Part shown: in pieces, positions 17,954-25,988 of the stretch
Layout of the letters: every line of letters begins with the position of its first letter
How positions within the stretch are numbered: position 1 is the first letter of the stretch
From: Candidatus Anammoximicrobium sp.
GTDB lineage: Bacteria; Planctomycetota; Planctomycetia; Pirellulales; Pirellulaceae
Assembly (NCBI GenBank): GCA_012515235.1
Contig: JAAYYU010000035.1
Location: 62,001 to 126,000 of the forward strand
DNA length: 64,000 bases
Direction: 5' to 3'
The notes under the pieces: model-generated
Databases searched by the model: none
Seen by the model: only the letters and a program-made list of their open reading frames with translations
Told to the model about the DNA's origin: nothing
Program-made: the position numbers and the translations under genes

Positions 17954-19465
17954 CTACATCCCGTACGATCGCAGCAGATACCGCAGCGCCGCCGCCGCCG
18001 GGCCCTGCGGCGGAACGCAGTCAACCAGAGGAAAACGGTTCCCGGCCGCGTGCAACTCGGCCAGCTTGCCGCCGACCCGCGGCAGTTCGGCATTGATCAG
18101 CGCGCCGTAAGCAGACGTCTTGTACCGCAACGGCCCGGTGCGGCCACTCACTTTGACGTTGGCGCTGGGCTGCAGCAGCTTGATGCCGGTGAAGAACACA
18201 CCCTGGAAAAACAGCGACTGGCTCAGCCCGCCCGTCAACACGTAGGTATCGGCACTCGGCACGCCCGCCGCACGCACTTCGGCCAGCATCCGTTGGACGC
18301 GCAACAGCAGTTCCAACGCGATCGACAGTTGGGTGTCCGCCACCTTGACGCCCAACGGGCAATTGGCCCACGACGGCGGGAACTCCTCGACGTGAGCCGC
18401 GTCGTCGTGCAGCACGCGGCGCAGGGCGGTCAAGTCGCTCGACAGCGCAAGCATGTTCAACTCGTCCATCGTCTGCTTCAGTTCCGGGGCAAAGCGGTCC
18501 AGGAACCGGTTGTACCAAGCGCCGCAATCGGCCAGCATCAACAGCAGCAGCAGACTGTCTCGGTAGAACTCGAACTGCAGCGAGTGGCCGTCTTCCGGCA
18601 GCTTGGCGGATTTCGGGCACGACAAATTGATCGTCCCGCTGGTGCCGCCTGAGACGACCAGCTTCTGATAGTCGTCGGTCATGCCGCAGCCGACCGCCGA
18701 GGCATGGTTGTCGCCCAGGCCTGCCACGAATTGCCAGCCGGCAAGGGTCTGGCGGAGCGGCGTCCACGGATCCTCCTCCGCCGTTCCGACAGGCTGCACC
18801 GTACCCACGACCGAACCGCTCTGCGCCGCCTCCGGAAACCAGGCGATGTCAAATCCGGCCTTCTCCAACACCTTGTCCGCTCGCTTGCGGGTCTTCTGCT
18901 CCAGCAATCCGTTGCTGAGCGCGTCGGACGTGCTGAGCGACCGGTGGCCGGTCAGCCGCTGAGCGATCCAATCACCGGTCATGCACACCGTGCCCAACGT
19001 GTCTCGCAATTCAGGCTGCCGGTTCAGGACGCAGGCCAGCTTGGGCAACACGAATCGCGGTTCGATTTTTCCGACCGTTTTTTCCACGCCCGCTTTGCGC
19101 AGCGACCCGACTTCTTCGACCGCCGCGTTACACTGCCAACTGATCGCCGGCGCCAACGGTTGGCTCTCCTTGTCCAACAGCACCATGTCGTGCTGGCGAC
19201 AAGCGACCGAAAGACAGCCGGGCACAGTCTCGCCGCGACGGTCGAACTGCCAGCCGCGAGCCTTCAGCATCCCCAATAAATCGCGGAGCATGCCCGGCAC
19301 TTCCGCCAGCTCGAACGCGGGAAACGCAGGGTCACTCTGCCAGGCCGCTGCGCCGCGCATCGGCAGGGCCGCATAATCCTCGTTGCCCTGATCGTCCCGC
19401 ACCGCCACCGCGAATTCGGTCGTCGTCACGTCCAACGCCAAAAGATCCGCCAATCCTGCCGCCAT
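17954..19465 (-). CDS. FGGY-family carbohydrate kinase (xylulokinase-like)
   Basis: A 503-residue cytoplasmic sugar kinase of the FGGY family. The N-terminal ATPase-like fold starts with LLALDVTTTEFAVAVRD, a less conserved variant of the usual DxGTxxxR loop. Other landmarks are LAPAISWQCNAAVEEV near residue 106 and TGDWIAQRLTGHRSLSTSDA near 165. The catalytic-base region is in VAGLGDNHASAVGCGM (Asp near 251), followed by LVVSGGTSGTINLS. The C-terminal domain carries the glycine-rich YVLTGGLSQSLFFQGVFF near 412. The family phosphorylates xylulose, rhamnulose, gluconate, glycerol and others; the substrate here is uncertain. GGAGG precedes the ATG by seven bases. It may phosphorylate a sugar released by the neighbouring carbohydrate block. 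Confidence 0.88.
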   Translation of the reverse strand: MAAGLADLLALDVTTTEFAVAVRDDQGNEDYAALPMRGAAAWQSDPAFPAFELAEVPGMLRDLLGMLKARGWQFDRRGETVPGCLSVACRQHDMVLLDKESQPLAPAISWQCNAAVEEVGSLRKAGVEKTVGKIEPRFVLPKLACVLNRQPELRDTLGTVCMTGDWIAQRLTGHRSLSTSDALSNGLLEQKTRKRADKVLEKAGFDIAWFPEAAQSGSVVGTVQPVGTAEEDPWTPLRQTLAGWQFVAGLGDNHASAVGCGMTDDYQKLVVSGGTSGTINLSCPKSAKLPEDGHSLQFEFYRDSLLLLLMLADCGAWYNRFLDRFAPELKQTMDELNMLALSSDLTALRRVLHDDAAHVEEFPPSWANCPLGVKVADTQLSIALELLLRVQRMLAEVRAAGVPSADTYVLTGGLSQSLFFQGVFFTGIKLLQPSANVKVSGRTGPLRYKTSAYGALINAELPRVGGKLAELHAAGNRFPLVDCVPPQGPAAAALRYLLRSYGM

Positions 19466-19942
19466 CGTTCGCGCCTCCGTTCAGCCCAAGGTTTCCTGTC
19501 CAGACTTTCGTCTTTGCTTCTCCAGCCATCAATCTGCCACAGAACGCGAGCACTGCCAAGCCGAGGCCCGTAAAGACTTGCGCGTCGGAGTCAAAAAAGC
19601 TGCCACGTAGCGATTGGCGGGACGGGGGACATTCTACTTCTCATGAACCGATCGCCGCTGCTGGAAAAGTAGAACGTCTCTTTCTTCACGCCTCCCATGC
19701 AAGTGGACAGAATCGATCGACTTCGACAAGAAATCCGACTGCTGAAGCAAGCAATTTGCATCCAGGCGGTTCGAATGGCGTTGATCGATTCACGACGCAC
19801 GCCACACCAGCCGTAGTCCCTTTCCGCTTCCCCTTGAATCACGAGTTTTTCCCGCTTAGACTCAACCTTGTGGAAAATCTAGATTCTCTATCGCTATCCC
19901 CGCGGGCACGCGGCGGCTGATCGTCACCCTTGTTCATTCGCC
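19466..19942. other. Divergent intergenic region (477 bp) with a decayed palindrome and a possible tiny ORF
   Basis: This region lies between the leftward sugar kinase and the rightward GH106-like gene. It contains the imperfect inverted repeat at 19626-19680. A 39-codon ORF (19697-19816, starting MQVDRIDRLRQEIRLLKQAI) could form an amphipathic helix, but it has no visible ribosome-binding site and is probably chance or a remnant. Base composition is clearly less GC-rich than the flanking genes. Confidence 0.45.
19626..19680. repeat. Imperfect inverted repeat (16-base arms)
   Basis: The left arm GGGACATTCTACTTCT (19626-19641) and right arm AAAAGTAGAACGTCTC (19665-19680) pair at 13 of 16 positions, with one G-T and two A-C mismatches, around a 23-base centre. 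It looks like an ageing palindromic repeat, a different family from the 96-bp elements. Confidence 0.55.
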
Positions 19943-22507
19943 ATGCAAGCCAAGAAGATACTTACCGTTCTTGTCGTGTCGGTCATGGTCGCCCGGGAGG
20001 CATCGCTTGCCGCGGAGAAGGGTGATTTTCCCGGCCGTCCGGATTTCGTCGCGTCCCGAGACTTTTCCTGGGAGTCGTTGAGCGAGCCGGAAAACCTGTT
20101 CTGGCCGGCCTACTTTTGGTACTGGAACGGACCGCCCAAGCCCGACGTGCTGCGGGAGCAACTGGCCGACATGGCCGGGCACGAAGCGCGGAGTGTTTGC
20201 GTGGTCCCGATGCCACACGAATTCCGGCCCGTGACGATGAACACCTCGATGGATGTCGACTATCTCTCGCCTGAGTTCTTTCAACGGGTGAAGGTCGCCG
20301 TCGATGAGGCGGCGCGGCGGGGAATGAACTATTGGATCTACGACGAGGGCGGTTGGCCATCGGGACTGGCCGCCGGCCGCGTGGTTCGGACGCGGCCGGA
20401 CGTGGCCGTTCGCGTGCTGCGGTGCAATGCCGACGGGACGTGGACTCCGGACATCGTCGCCAAGTGGGCTCCGGGTGAGATCGGCGTGGCCGACCTGCTC
20501 AATCCGGACAGCACGCGGACTTTCATCTCGCTGACGCACGAACGTTATGCGGCCGCGGTGGGGTCCCACTTTGGCACAGCCGTCAAGATGACGTTCACGG
20601 ATGAGCCGAAGTACCAAGCCGCGGTGCCGGGCAGTGCTGTTCCTTGGCCCCTCGGTGCGGAAGACGTCTTTCGCCGCTGGTTTGGCTACGACGCAATGAA
20701 GCAACTCGATGCGTTCCGCGTCACCAATCGCAAGGACCTCACGACCGCCCAGAAACAGGTGCGCGTGGACCTGTTCGACTTCTGGTCGCGGCGGTTCCGC
20801 GACGCCTATTTCCTGCCGCTGCGCGATTGGGCGCGCCAGCACGGCTTGGCGTCGGGCGGGCACCTTGACAACGAGGATGACACCTTCGCGCCCGTCTCCC
20901 GCGGCTTCGGCAGCGTGATGCGGCCCCTGCGGGCGATGGACGTGCCCGGCGTCGACGTGATCTGGCGGCAGCTTTGGCCGGGCAAGGAGAACCACCACTT
21001 CCCCAAGTTCGCCTCCTCGGCCGCGCATCAGAACGGCACGGCGCTGGCGCTGACGGAATCGTTTGGCGTCTACGGCAACGGCTTGACGCCGGCACAGATG
21101 AAATGGCTCGTCGACTATCAGTACGTCCGCGGGCTGACGCTGCTGGTCTGCGGCGTTTATCCGCTTTCGACGCGCGACCACCTCATGCTCGGCGAGCGGC
21201 CGCACTTTGGCCCTGTCAATCCGCTCTGGGACTTCCTGCCCGACTTCCATCGCTACGTGGCCCGCCTGGGCTACCTGTTGTCGTGCGGCAAGCCGGCGAT
21301 TGACATTGGCCTGTACTATCCGGTTCGCGACCTCTGGGCGTCCGCCAACCCGGCCGATGCGGCGTTGCACGACGCCCTGGCCCGGGCGTTGTTGCGCCGG
21401 CAGTGCGATTTTGACGTCGTCGACGACGACGTGCTTTCCGCTCAGCCCGCCCGTCTGGAAGATGGCGCTTTGACGGTCGGGGCGATGAGTTACCGGACGA
21501 TTGTCGTAGGACCGGCGAATTGGATGACGCCGATCGTACAAGATCGGCTCCAGGCGCTGGAAGCGGCGGGCGGGCAAGTCATCCGCATCGACGATCTGAG
21601 CCAGATCGACGCTGCTCTGGCCAAGATCGCACCGACGATCAGCTGTGATCCACCTTCGCCGGATCTCCGCGTGCTGGTACGGCGCTGGCCTGGCGGCGGC
21701 GCGGCCTTCCTGTTCAACGAGGGACAACAGGCCTACAGCGGCGCGGCGGCGTTCACGCTCGGCAGCAACCTGCACGAGGTGGAGCCGGCCACCGGGGTGA
21801 CTCGGCCGGTGCCTGTCGCCAAGTCATCCGATGGTCGCGGGACGATCCCGCTGACTCTCGCGGCGGGGGAGTCGCTGCTACTGGTTTCGAATTCGCGAGC
21901 CCAGCCCGCCGTCGCCGCACTGCCCGCAGCACGCAAGCTTGTCCAGTCGGTCGAATTGGCCGACGGCTGGACGGCACGCGTGGATCGGCAGTACGCGGTC
22001 GGAGAACACGACTACGAGGTTCGACCGTGGGACAAGGCCGATTTCAAACCGGTAAGCCTGGGCCGCTGGGCCGCAACCCTGGGCCTCGGGGAAGATTTTT
22101 CGGGACACGTGACCTATCGCCGGACGGTGAAGATCCCGGAAACCTTGCGCGGCGGACGTTTGGTCGTGGACTTGGGCCACGTGGAGTATGCAGCCCGCGT
22201 GCGTGTTGACGGTCAGCATGTAGGCTGCGTTCTGTGGAACCCGTGGCGTCTGGAGTTGCCATCGCTGACGGGGCGCAGCGAGTTCGAACTCGAAATCGCC
22301 GTCTCGAACACGCTGGCCAACGAACTGACTTCGCAGCGAGTCCGCGACGCCTGGAGCAAGCGCAAGGGGCCCGGTTGGCCCGGCCCCTATCACGAGAGAG
22401 AGTTAAAGTTCGAGACGGAATCTCGCGGCGGCGGTCTGCTCGGCCCCGTGCGTCTGCAACGGGCAGCGCCCTGTGTGGCGACGATCCGGAATTCGATGGA
22501 GGGATAA
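19943..22507 (+). CDS. GH106-like secreted glycosidase (putative alpha-L-rhamnosidase)
   Basis: An 854-residue protein with a signal peptide (residues 1-23, ending around REASLAAE). The catalytic-type region shows motifs typical of GH106 and related large barrels: FWPAYFWYWNGPPKPDVLRE at about 52-71, NYWIYDEGGWPSGLAAGRVV near 131-150, and MTFTDEPKY near 216, whose acidic residues are candidates for catalysis or metal binding. The C-terminal 200 residues look like a galactose-binding jelly roll (HVTYRRTVKIPETLRGGRLV, HVEYAARVRVDGQHVG). Removal of L-rhamnose or a similar deoxysugar outside the cytoplasm is inferred. The stop is one base from the start of the next gene, an acetyl esterase, so the two form an operon. 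The start has no strong ribosome-binding site. Confidence 0.75.
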   Translation: MQAKKILTVLVVSVMVAREASLAAEKGDFPGRPDFVASRDFSWESLSEPENLFWPAYFWYWNGPPKPDVLREQLADMAGHEARSVCVVPMPHEFRPVTMNTSMDVDYLSPEFFQRVKVAVDEAARRGMNYWIYDEGGWPSGLAAGRVVRTRPDVAVRVLRCNADGTWTPDIVAKWAPGEIGVADLLNPDSTRTFISLTHERYAAAVGSHFGTAVKMTFTDEPKYQAAVPGSAVPWPLGAEDVFRRWFGYDAMKQLDAFRVTNRKDLTTAQKQVRVDLFDFWSRRFRDAYFLPLRDWARQHGLASGGHLDNEDDTFAPVSRGFGSVMRPLRAMDVPGVDVIWRQLWPGKENHHFPKFASSAAHQNGTALALTESFGVYGNGLTPAQMKWLVDYQYVRGLTLLVCGVYPLSTRDHLMLGERPHFGPVNPLWDFLPDFHRYVARLGYLLSCGKPAIDIGLYYPVRDLWASANPADAALHDALARALLRRQCDFDVVDDDVLSAQPARLEDGALTVGAMSYRTIVVGPANWMTPIVQDRLQALEAAGGQVIRIDDLSQIDAALAKIAPTISCDPPSPDLRVLVRRWPGGGAAFLFNEGQQAYSGAAAFTLGSNLHEVEPATGVTRPVPVAKSSDGRGTIPLTLAAGESLLLVSNSRAQPAVAALPAARKLVQSVELADGWTARVDRQYAVGEHDYEVRPWDKADFKPVSLGRWAATLGLGEDFSGHVTYRRTVKIPETLRGGRLVVDLGHVEYAARVRVDGQHVGCVLWNPWRLELPSLTGRSEFELEIAVSNTLANELTSQRVRDAWSKRKGPGWPGPYHERELKFETESRGGGLLGPVRLQRAAPCVATIRNSMEG

Positions 22508-22508
22508 C

Positions 22509-23864
22509 ATGAAACTGGCAGTCTTGATCCATGTCATCGTGGCGATCACCTCGGCAGCCGCATTTGCCGGCTATTCTGTGGACGTTCGTCTCGACAAGCG
22601 CGACGGCTTCTACAAGGTTGGCGAAGAGACGGTCTGCACCGCCACACTGATGACCGACGGCAAGCCGGCCGTCGGTGAAAAGCTGCGCTGCACCGTGAAA
22701 CGTGAACGCGACATCTTGCGCCAGGAGGAGTTCCTCTGCGACGGCAAGGCGGTGACCATCAGAGCGTCGATGGATCGTCCGGGCTGGCTCTTCTTCGGGT
22801 TTGAAATCATCGGCCCCGACGGCAATCCGCTTCAAGGCAAGGGGATTTTCAAACACCGGATGAAACCTACGATCGTGGGCGAGATTGGCGCCATGTACGA
22901 TGCCGACAAGATCACAGCGCTCGATTCTCGTCCCGCGGACTTCGACGCCTACTGGGCTTCCTGCCGCTGTAAGCTCGACCAGGTGCCGCCGGACCCGAAG
23001 TTGACCGAGGTCGATGTCCCGCAGGCTTGGCGGGGCAAGGTCAACTGCTACAGCATCGAGGTCAAGTGCCAGGGCCGCACTCCGGTGACGGGCTATCTGG
23101 CCGTGCCCGTGAAGGCGAGGCCCCAGAGTCTGCCTGCCTGCGTCGATTACCTGAGCATGGTGTGGCAAGATGCCAGCCGTACGGTTCCCGTGGAAATGGC
23201 GTCCAAGGGGGTTCTCGCCTTGTATGTCAGTTGGCACGGTTTGCCGACCGGCAAAACCGCTGAGGAATACAAGAGGATCGCCCAGACCTGGTATGAAGAG
23301 GGAGGGAAAGCCGGCGATACGGACCGCGATGCCTGGTTCGGTCACGACATGTATCTGCGGGTGATGCGCGCGCTGGACTTCATCAAGAGCCGTCCGGAGT
23401 GGAACCGCAAGGAACTGGCGGTGCGCGGCGGCAGTCTGGGCGGGATCCAGTCGATCGCCGCAGCTGCCTTGGACCCTGATGTCACGCTGGCGATCGTGAG
23501 CGTACCCAGTGGTTGCGAATACAACGGCTACCAGCAGGGGCGTGACGCGGCGGCGCTGTACCGTGGCAAGGAAGCCGTCGCCCGCATCAAGGCCGATCCT
23601 CGCCGCGCAGTGACGCTGGCTTACCACGATGGCGTGAACTTTGCGCCGCGCATCAAGTGCGACATCTACGTCTGCACGGGCTTCGCCGATGAGCTGTGCA
23701 CTCCCAGCAGCGTCTTCGCTTTCTACAATGCGCTGCCCGCCACGACCAAGAAGTTCATGAGCACCAATCCCAGCACCGGGCACTACGGAACCACGAAAAA
23801 CACGGCCGGCGACAAGCGTCTTTCGGACATCTTCCGCTCGGTGACCGTACTTCACAATGACTGA
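22509..23864 (+). CDS. Secreted acetylxylan esterase-like hydrolase (CE7/AXE1)
   Basis: A 451-residue secreted alpha/beta hydrolase. The signal peptide covers about residues 1-20 (AITSAAAFAG). An Ig-like N-terminal domain follows to about 120, then the AXE1 core. The nucleophile elbow is GGSLGG (in LAVRGGSLGGIQSIAAAALD, about 309-328). The acidic residue is in CTGFADELCTPSS (about 395) and the His in TNPSTGHYGTT (about 425), so a full Ser-Asp-His triad is visible. The family deacetylates xylan fragments and other acetylated sugars. The ribosome-binding site overlaps the end of the upstream GH106-like gene, which indicates translational coupling. The pair probably de-esterifies and trims a decorated plant or algal polysaccharide. 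Confidence 0.87.
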   Translation: MKLAVLIHVIVAITSAAAFAGYSVDVRLDKRDGFYKVGEETVCTATLMTDGKPAVGEKLRCTVKRERDILRQEEFLCDGKAVTIRASMDRPGWLFFGFEIIGPDGNPLQGKGIFKHRMKPTIVGEIGAMYDADKITALDSRPADFDAYWASCRCKLDQVPPDPKLTEVDVPQAWRGKVNCYSIEVKCQGRTPVTGYLAVPVKARPQSLPACVDYLSMVWQDASRTVPVEMASKGVLALYVSWHGLPTGKTAEEYKRIAQTWYEEGGKAGDTDRDAWFGHDMYLRVMRALDFIKSRPEWNRKELAVRGGSLGGIQSIAAAALDPDVTLAIVSVPSGCEYNGYQQGRDAAALYRGKEAVARIKADPRRAVTLAYHDGVNFAPRIKCDIYVCTGFADELCTPSSVFAFYNALPATTKKFMSTNPSTGHYGTTKNTAGDKRLSDIFRSVTVLHND

Positions 23865-24240
23865 TCGCCCTAATGAAGATCAGATCCGCGACATCTTGGG
23901 GCTATTGGACTGGATGATGCACCTGCGGGTCGACCTGGAAAAACAACTCACGCGAGAAATCGCCGAGTTTGAGGTGACGCGAAAGATGCCGTACATGACA
24001 TCTGTCGAGCGGTTTGGGGAGGCGCGTGGGGAGGCGCGTGGGGAGGCGCGTGGCAGGACCAGCGTCGTGTTGTCGCTGTTGGCCGAGGTTTGTGGCCCGC
24101 GGCCGCAGGACGGCGAGGACCACGTGTATGGCTTGCCCTCCGCGCCCTGGAGAAACTGGCCAAAGCGCTCCTGCGGTTCCAATCGCTCGACGCCCTGCGC
24201 GACTGGCTCGACCGGCGCGCCGCCGCCGACGTGCAAGGCC
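23857..24240 (+). pseudogene. Frameshifted C-terminal remnant of a DUF4351/Rpn-like protein
   Basis: An ATG overlapping the end of the esterase gene opens a frame that reads as the C-terminal part of an Rpn/PD-(D/E)XK-type transposase-like protein with a DUF4351 tail: EFEVTRKMPYMTSVERFGEA, a GEAR repeat, then VVLSLLAEVCGP. Near 24120-24130 the homology jumps to another frame (one base lost or two gained), continuing as WLALRALEKLAKALLRFQSL and ALRDWLDRRAA. The N-terminal nuclease part is absent. The continuous open frame from 23857 to 25182 is therefore misleading: past the frameshift it is not the natural protein. I judge it a decayed fragment of a mobile-element-like gene. Confidence 0.7.
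24016..24051 (+). repeat. Three perfect 12-bp tandem repeats (GEAR)
   Basis: The unit GGGGAGGCGCGT occurs three times in a row and encodes Gly-Glu-Ala-Arg within the DUF4351-like remnant. Such short GEAR repeats are common at this position in the family. Confidence 0.95.
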
Positions 24241-24343
24241 TTTCGGGGCGGCCTCCCCAGCACCGTCCTGCTGCGACGAGATGGTCCAGCAACGAGGCTT
24301 GGCAAGCACGCTTCGCCCCCTGCGTCGCCCCCTTCTCGAACCC

Positions 24344-24430
24344 CCCGCCGAGCTTGCTCGGTGGAAGCCATGATTGGCGGGCAAACGAGTGCCGGCCGAA
24401 TCAGTCGCTCCACCGAGCGAGCTCGGCGGG
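24344..24430. repeat. 87-bp palindromic element with 22-base arms
   Basis: The left arm (24344-24365, CCCGCCGAGCTTGCTCGG followed by TGGA) and right arm (24409-24430, ending GAGCTCGGCGGG) are reverse complements over 22 bases with a single T-G wobble. They enclose a 43-base centre. It lies between the DUF4351-like remnant and the next gene, outside any real coding sequence. Confidence 0.85.
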
Positions 24431-24523
24431 GAGAGGGTTTCCAGCGTCTGCGGTTGCTGGTAGGCTGGAAGCGACGATTCCGCTTCGCTCGTTCGGAGAT
24501 CCGCCGGAAGACGGGAGGTTGCT

Positions 24524-25879
24524 ATGCTCGTTCGAATCGCGCGTTGTCCGTTTTCGATGTTGGTGGTCCTGCTGGCTGCTGGGCTGCAGGCCGCAGACGA
24601 AAAACCGTCGCCATCGTCGGCGGCCAAGCCGGCGAAAAACGCCCCGCCGCCTGCGGCGAGCAAGAGAGTGCCGCCGGCTCCGCCGCTGGACTGGAAAGCC
24701 GGAGCCGCTGCAGCCAAAATCACGCCGGACACGCTGATGTGGATGGCCGGGTATGCGGCTCGCAAACAGCCGGCCGAAGGCACGCTGCAGGAACTGTACG
24801 CCAAGGCCCTGGCGCTGGAAGACGAGGCGGGCCAGCGTGTGGTGATCGTCACGTTGGACCTGATCGGCGTGCTGGTCACGCTTCGCGAAAGCGTGGAGAA
24901 GCAGGTCCAGGAGCAGTACCAACTGCCGCCATCGGCGCTGGTGCTGAACGCCTCGCACACGCATTGCGGCCCAGAGTATCGCGAACGGAGCGGGCGGGAA
25001 GAAGAGGCCCGGAACTATCACGCGTTTCTGGCAACGACGCTGGTGCGGCTGGTCGGCGAAGCCTTGGCCGATTTGCGCCCGGCGCGGCTGACGTACAGCC
25101 ACGCGCGGGCCGGGTTTGCCATGAATCGCCGGCGGAACTACGCCCTGCCCCCGGAGGACGTCAATGCCAACAAGGCACCTAACCCGGACGGACCCGTCGA
25201 CCACGACGTGCCCGTGCTGTGCGTCCTGGACGCGGAGGGGAACCAGCGGGCCGTCCTGTTCGGCTACGCCTGCCACAATACGACGCTGGGGTTCTACCAG
25301 TTCTGCGGCGACTATGCCGGTTGGGCGCAGGAGTATCTCCAGGCCGACCATCCCGGCCTGACGGCCATGTTCGTGATGGGCTGTGGAGCCGATCAGAACC
25401 CGTACCCGCGGCGCGAGGTCGAGCTGGCGCAGCGGCACGGGCGCACCCTGGCTACGGCGGTCGAGGCGGCGCTGTTCGCCAATCCGCGGCCGCTGCACGG
25501 GACGCTGCGCTCCGCCTTGGAATACGTGGACCTGCCGTGGGCGGACGCGACGAAGGAGAAACGACGCTACCCCGTGCAAGTGCTGCGACTGGGCCATGAC
25601 GTGACGCTGGTTACGCTGGCCAGCGAGGTGGTGGTCGATTACTCGTTGCGACTGAAACGCGAGCTGGCCCGCCCGCCCGCCCTAGTGTGGGTCGCCGGCT
25701 ATACCAACGGCTACTTCGGCTACATTCCCAGCGAACGGGTCCTGGCCGAAGGAGGCTACGAATCGCCGGCCTATGCGCCGGGGATCGAAGCCTTGATCGT
25801 CGGCAAGGCCCTGGAACTCCACCGGCAATGGAATGCATCGGCGGGCAAGAGCGGTGGGGCGGACACGGCCAACGAGTAG
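24524..25879 (+). CDS. Secreted neutral/alkaline ceramidase-like protein
   Basis: A 451-residue protein with a signal peptide (cleavage near LQAADEK), a short Ala/Pro/Lys-rich linker and a domain like the N-terminal catalytic part of neutral/alkaline ceramidases. Family features are DWKAGAAAAKITPD at the domain start, VIVTLDLIGV, the zinc-type motif NASHTHCGPEY (about 145-155), FGYACHNTTLG near 248 and FVMGCGADQNPYPRRE near 285. It is shorter than true ceramidases and lacks their C-terminal domain. Planctomycetes carry many such proteins, and activity on ceramide is unproven; it may hydrolyse another amide or ester. GGGAGG lies five bases before the ATG. A paralogue sits at 40974-42458. Confidence 0.82.
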   Translation: MLVRIARCPFSMLVVLLAAGLQAADEKPSPSSAAKPAKNAPPPAASKRVPPAPPLDWKAGAAAAKITPDTLMWMAGYAARKQPAEGTLQELYAKALALEDEAGQRVVIVTLDLIGVLVTLRESVEKQVQEQYQLPPSALVLNASHTHCGPEYRERSGREEEARNYHAFLATTLVRLVGEALADLRPARLTYSHARAGFAMNRRRNYALPPEDVNANKAPNPDGPVDHDVPVLCVLDAEGNQRAVLFGYACHNTTLGFYQFCGDYAGWAQEYLQADHPGLTAMFVMGCGADQNPYPRREVELAQRHGRTLATAVEAALFANPRPLHGTLRSALEYVDLPWADATKEKRRYPVQVLRLGHDVTLVTLASEVVVDYSLRLKRELARPPALVWVAGYTNGYFGYIPSERVLAEGGYESPAYAPGIEALIVGKALELHRQWNASAGKSGGADTANE

Positions 25880-25988
25880 GCCTCGCCACCGGGAAGGGGA
25901 ACGGCCGGAGCCAAACAAAATGCGCTCGCGGCCGGTTCGAAAGACCGGCGGCCGGGGCCGTGCCGCTGTTTGCGACCGGACGGCGCAG

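Noticed and set aside
19591..19842. 83-codon minus-strand ORF in the kinase to GH106-like gap
   Set aside because: It crosses the imperfect palindrome, has no ribosome-binding site and no recognisable motif.
24241..25182. Continuation of the 23857 frame as a 441-residue protein
   Set aside because: After the frameshift the frame is Arg/Ser/Gly-rich without homology and overlaps the true start of the ceramidase-like gene at 24524.
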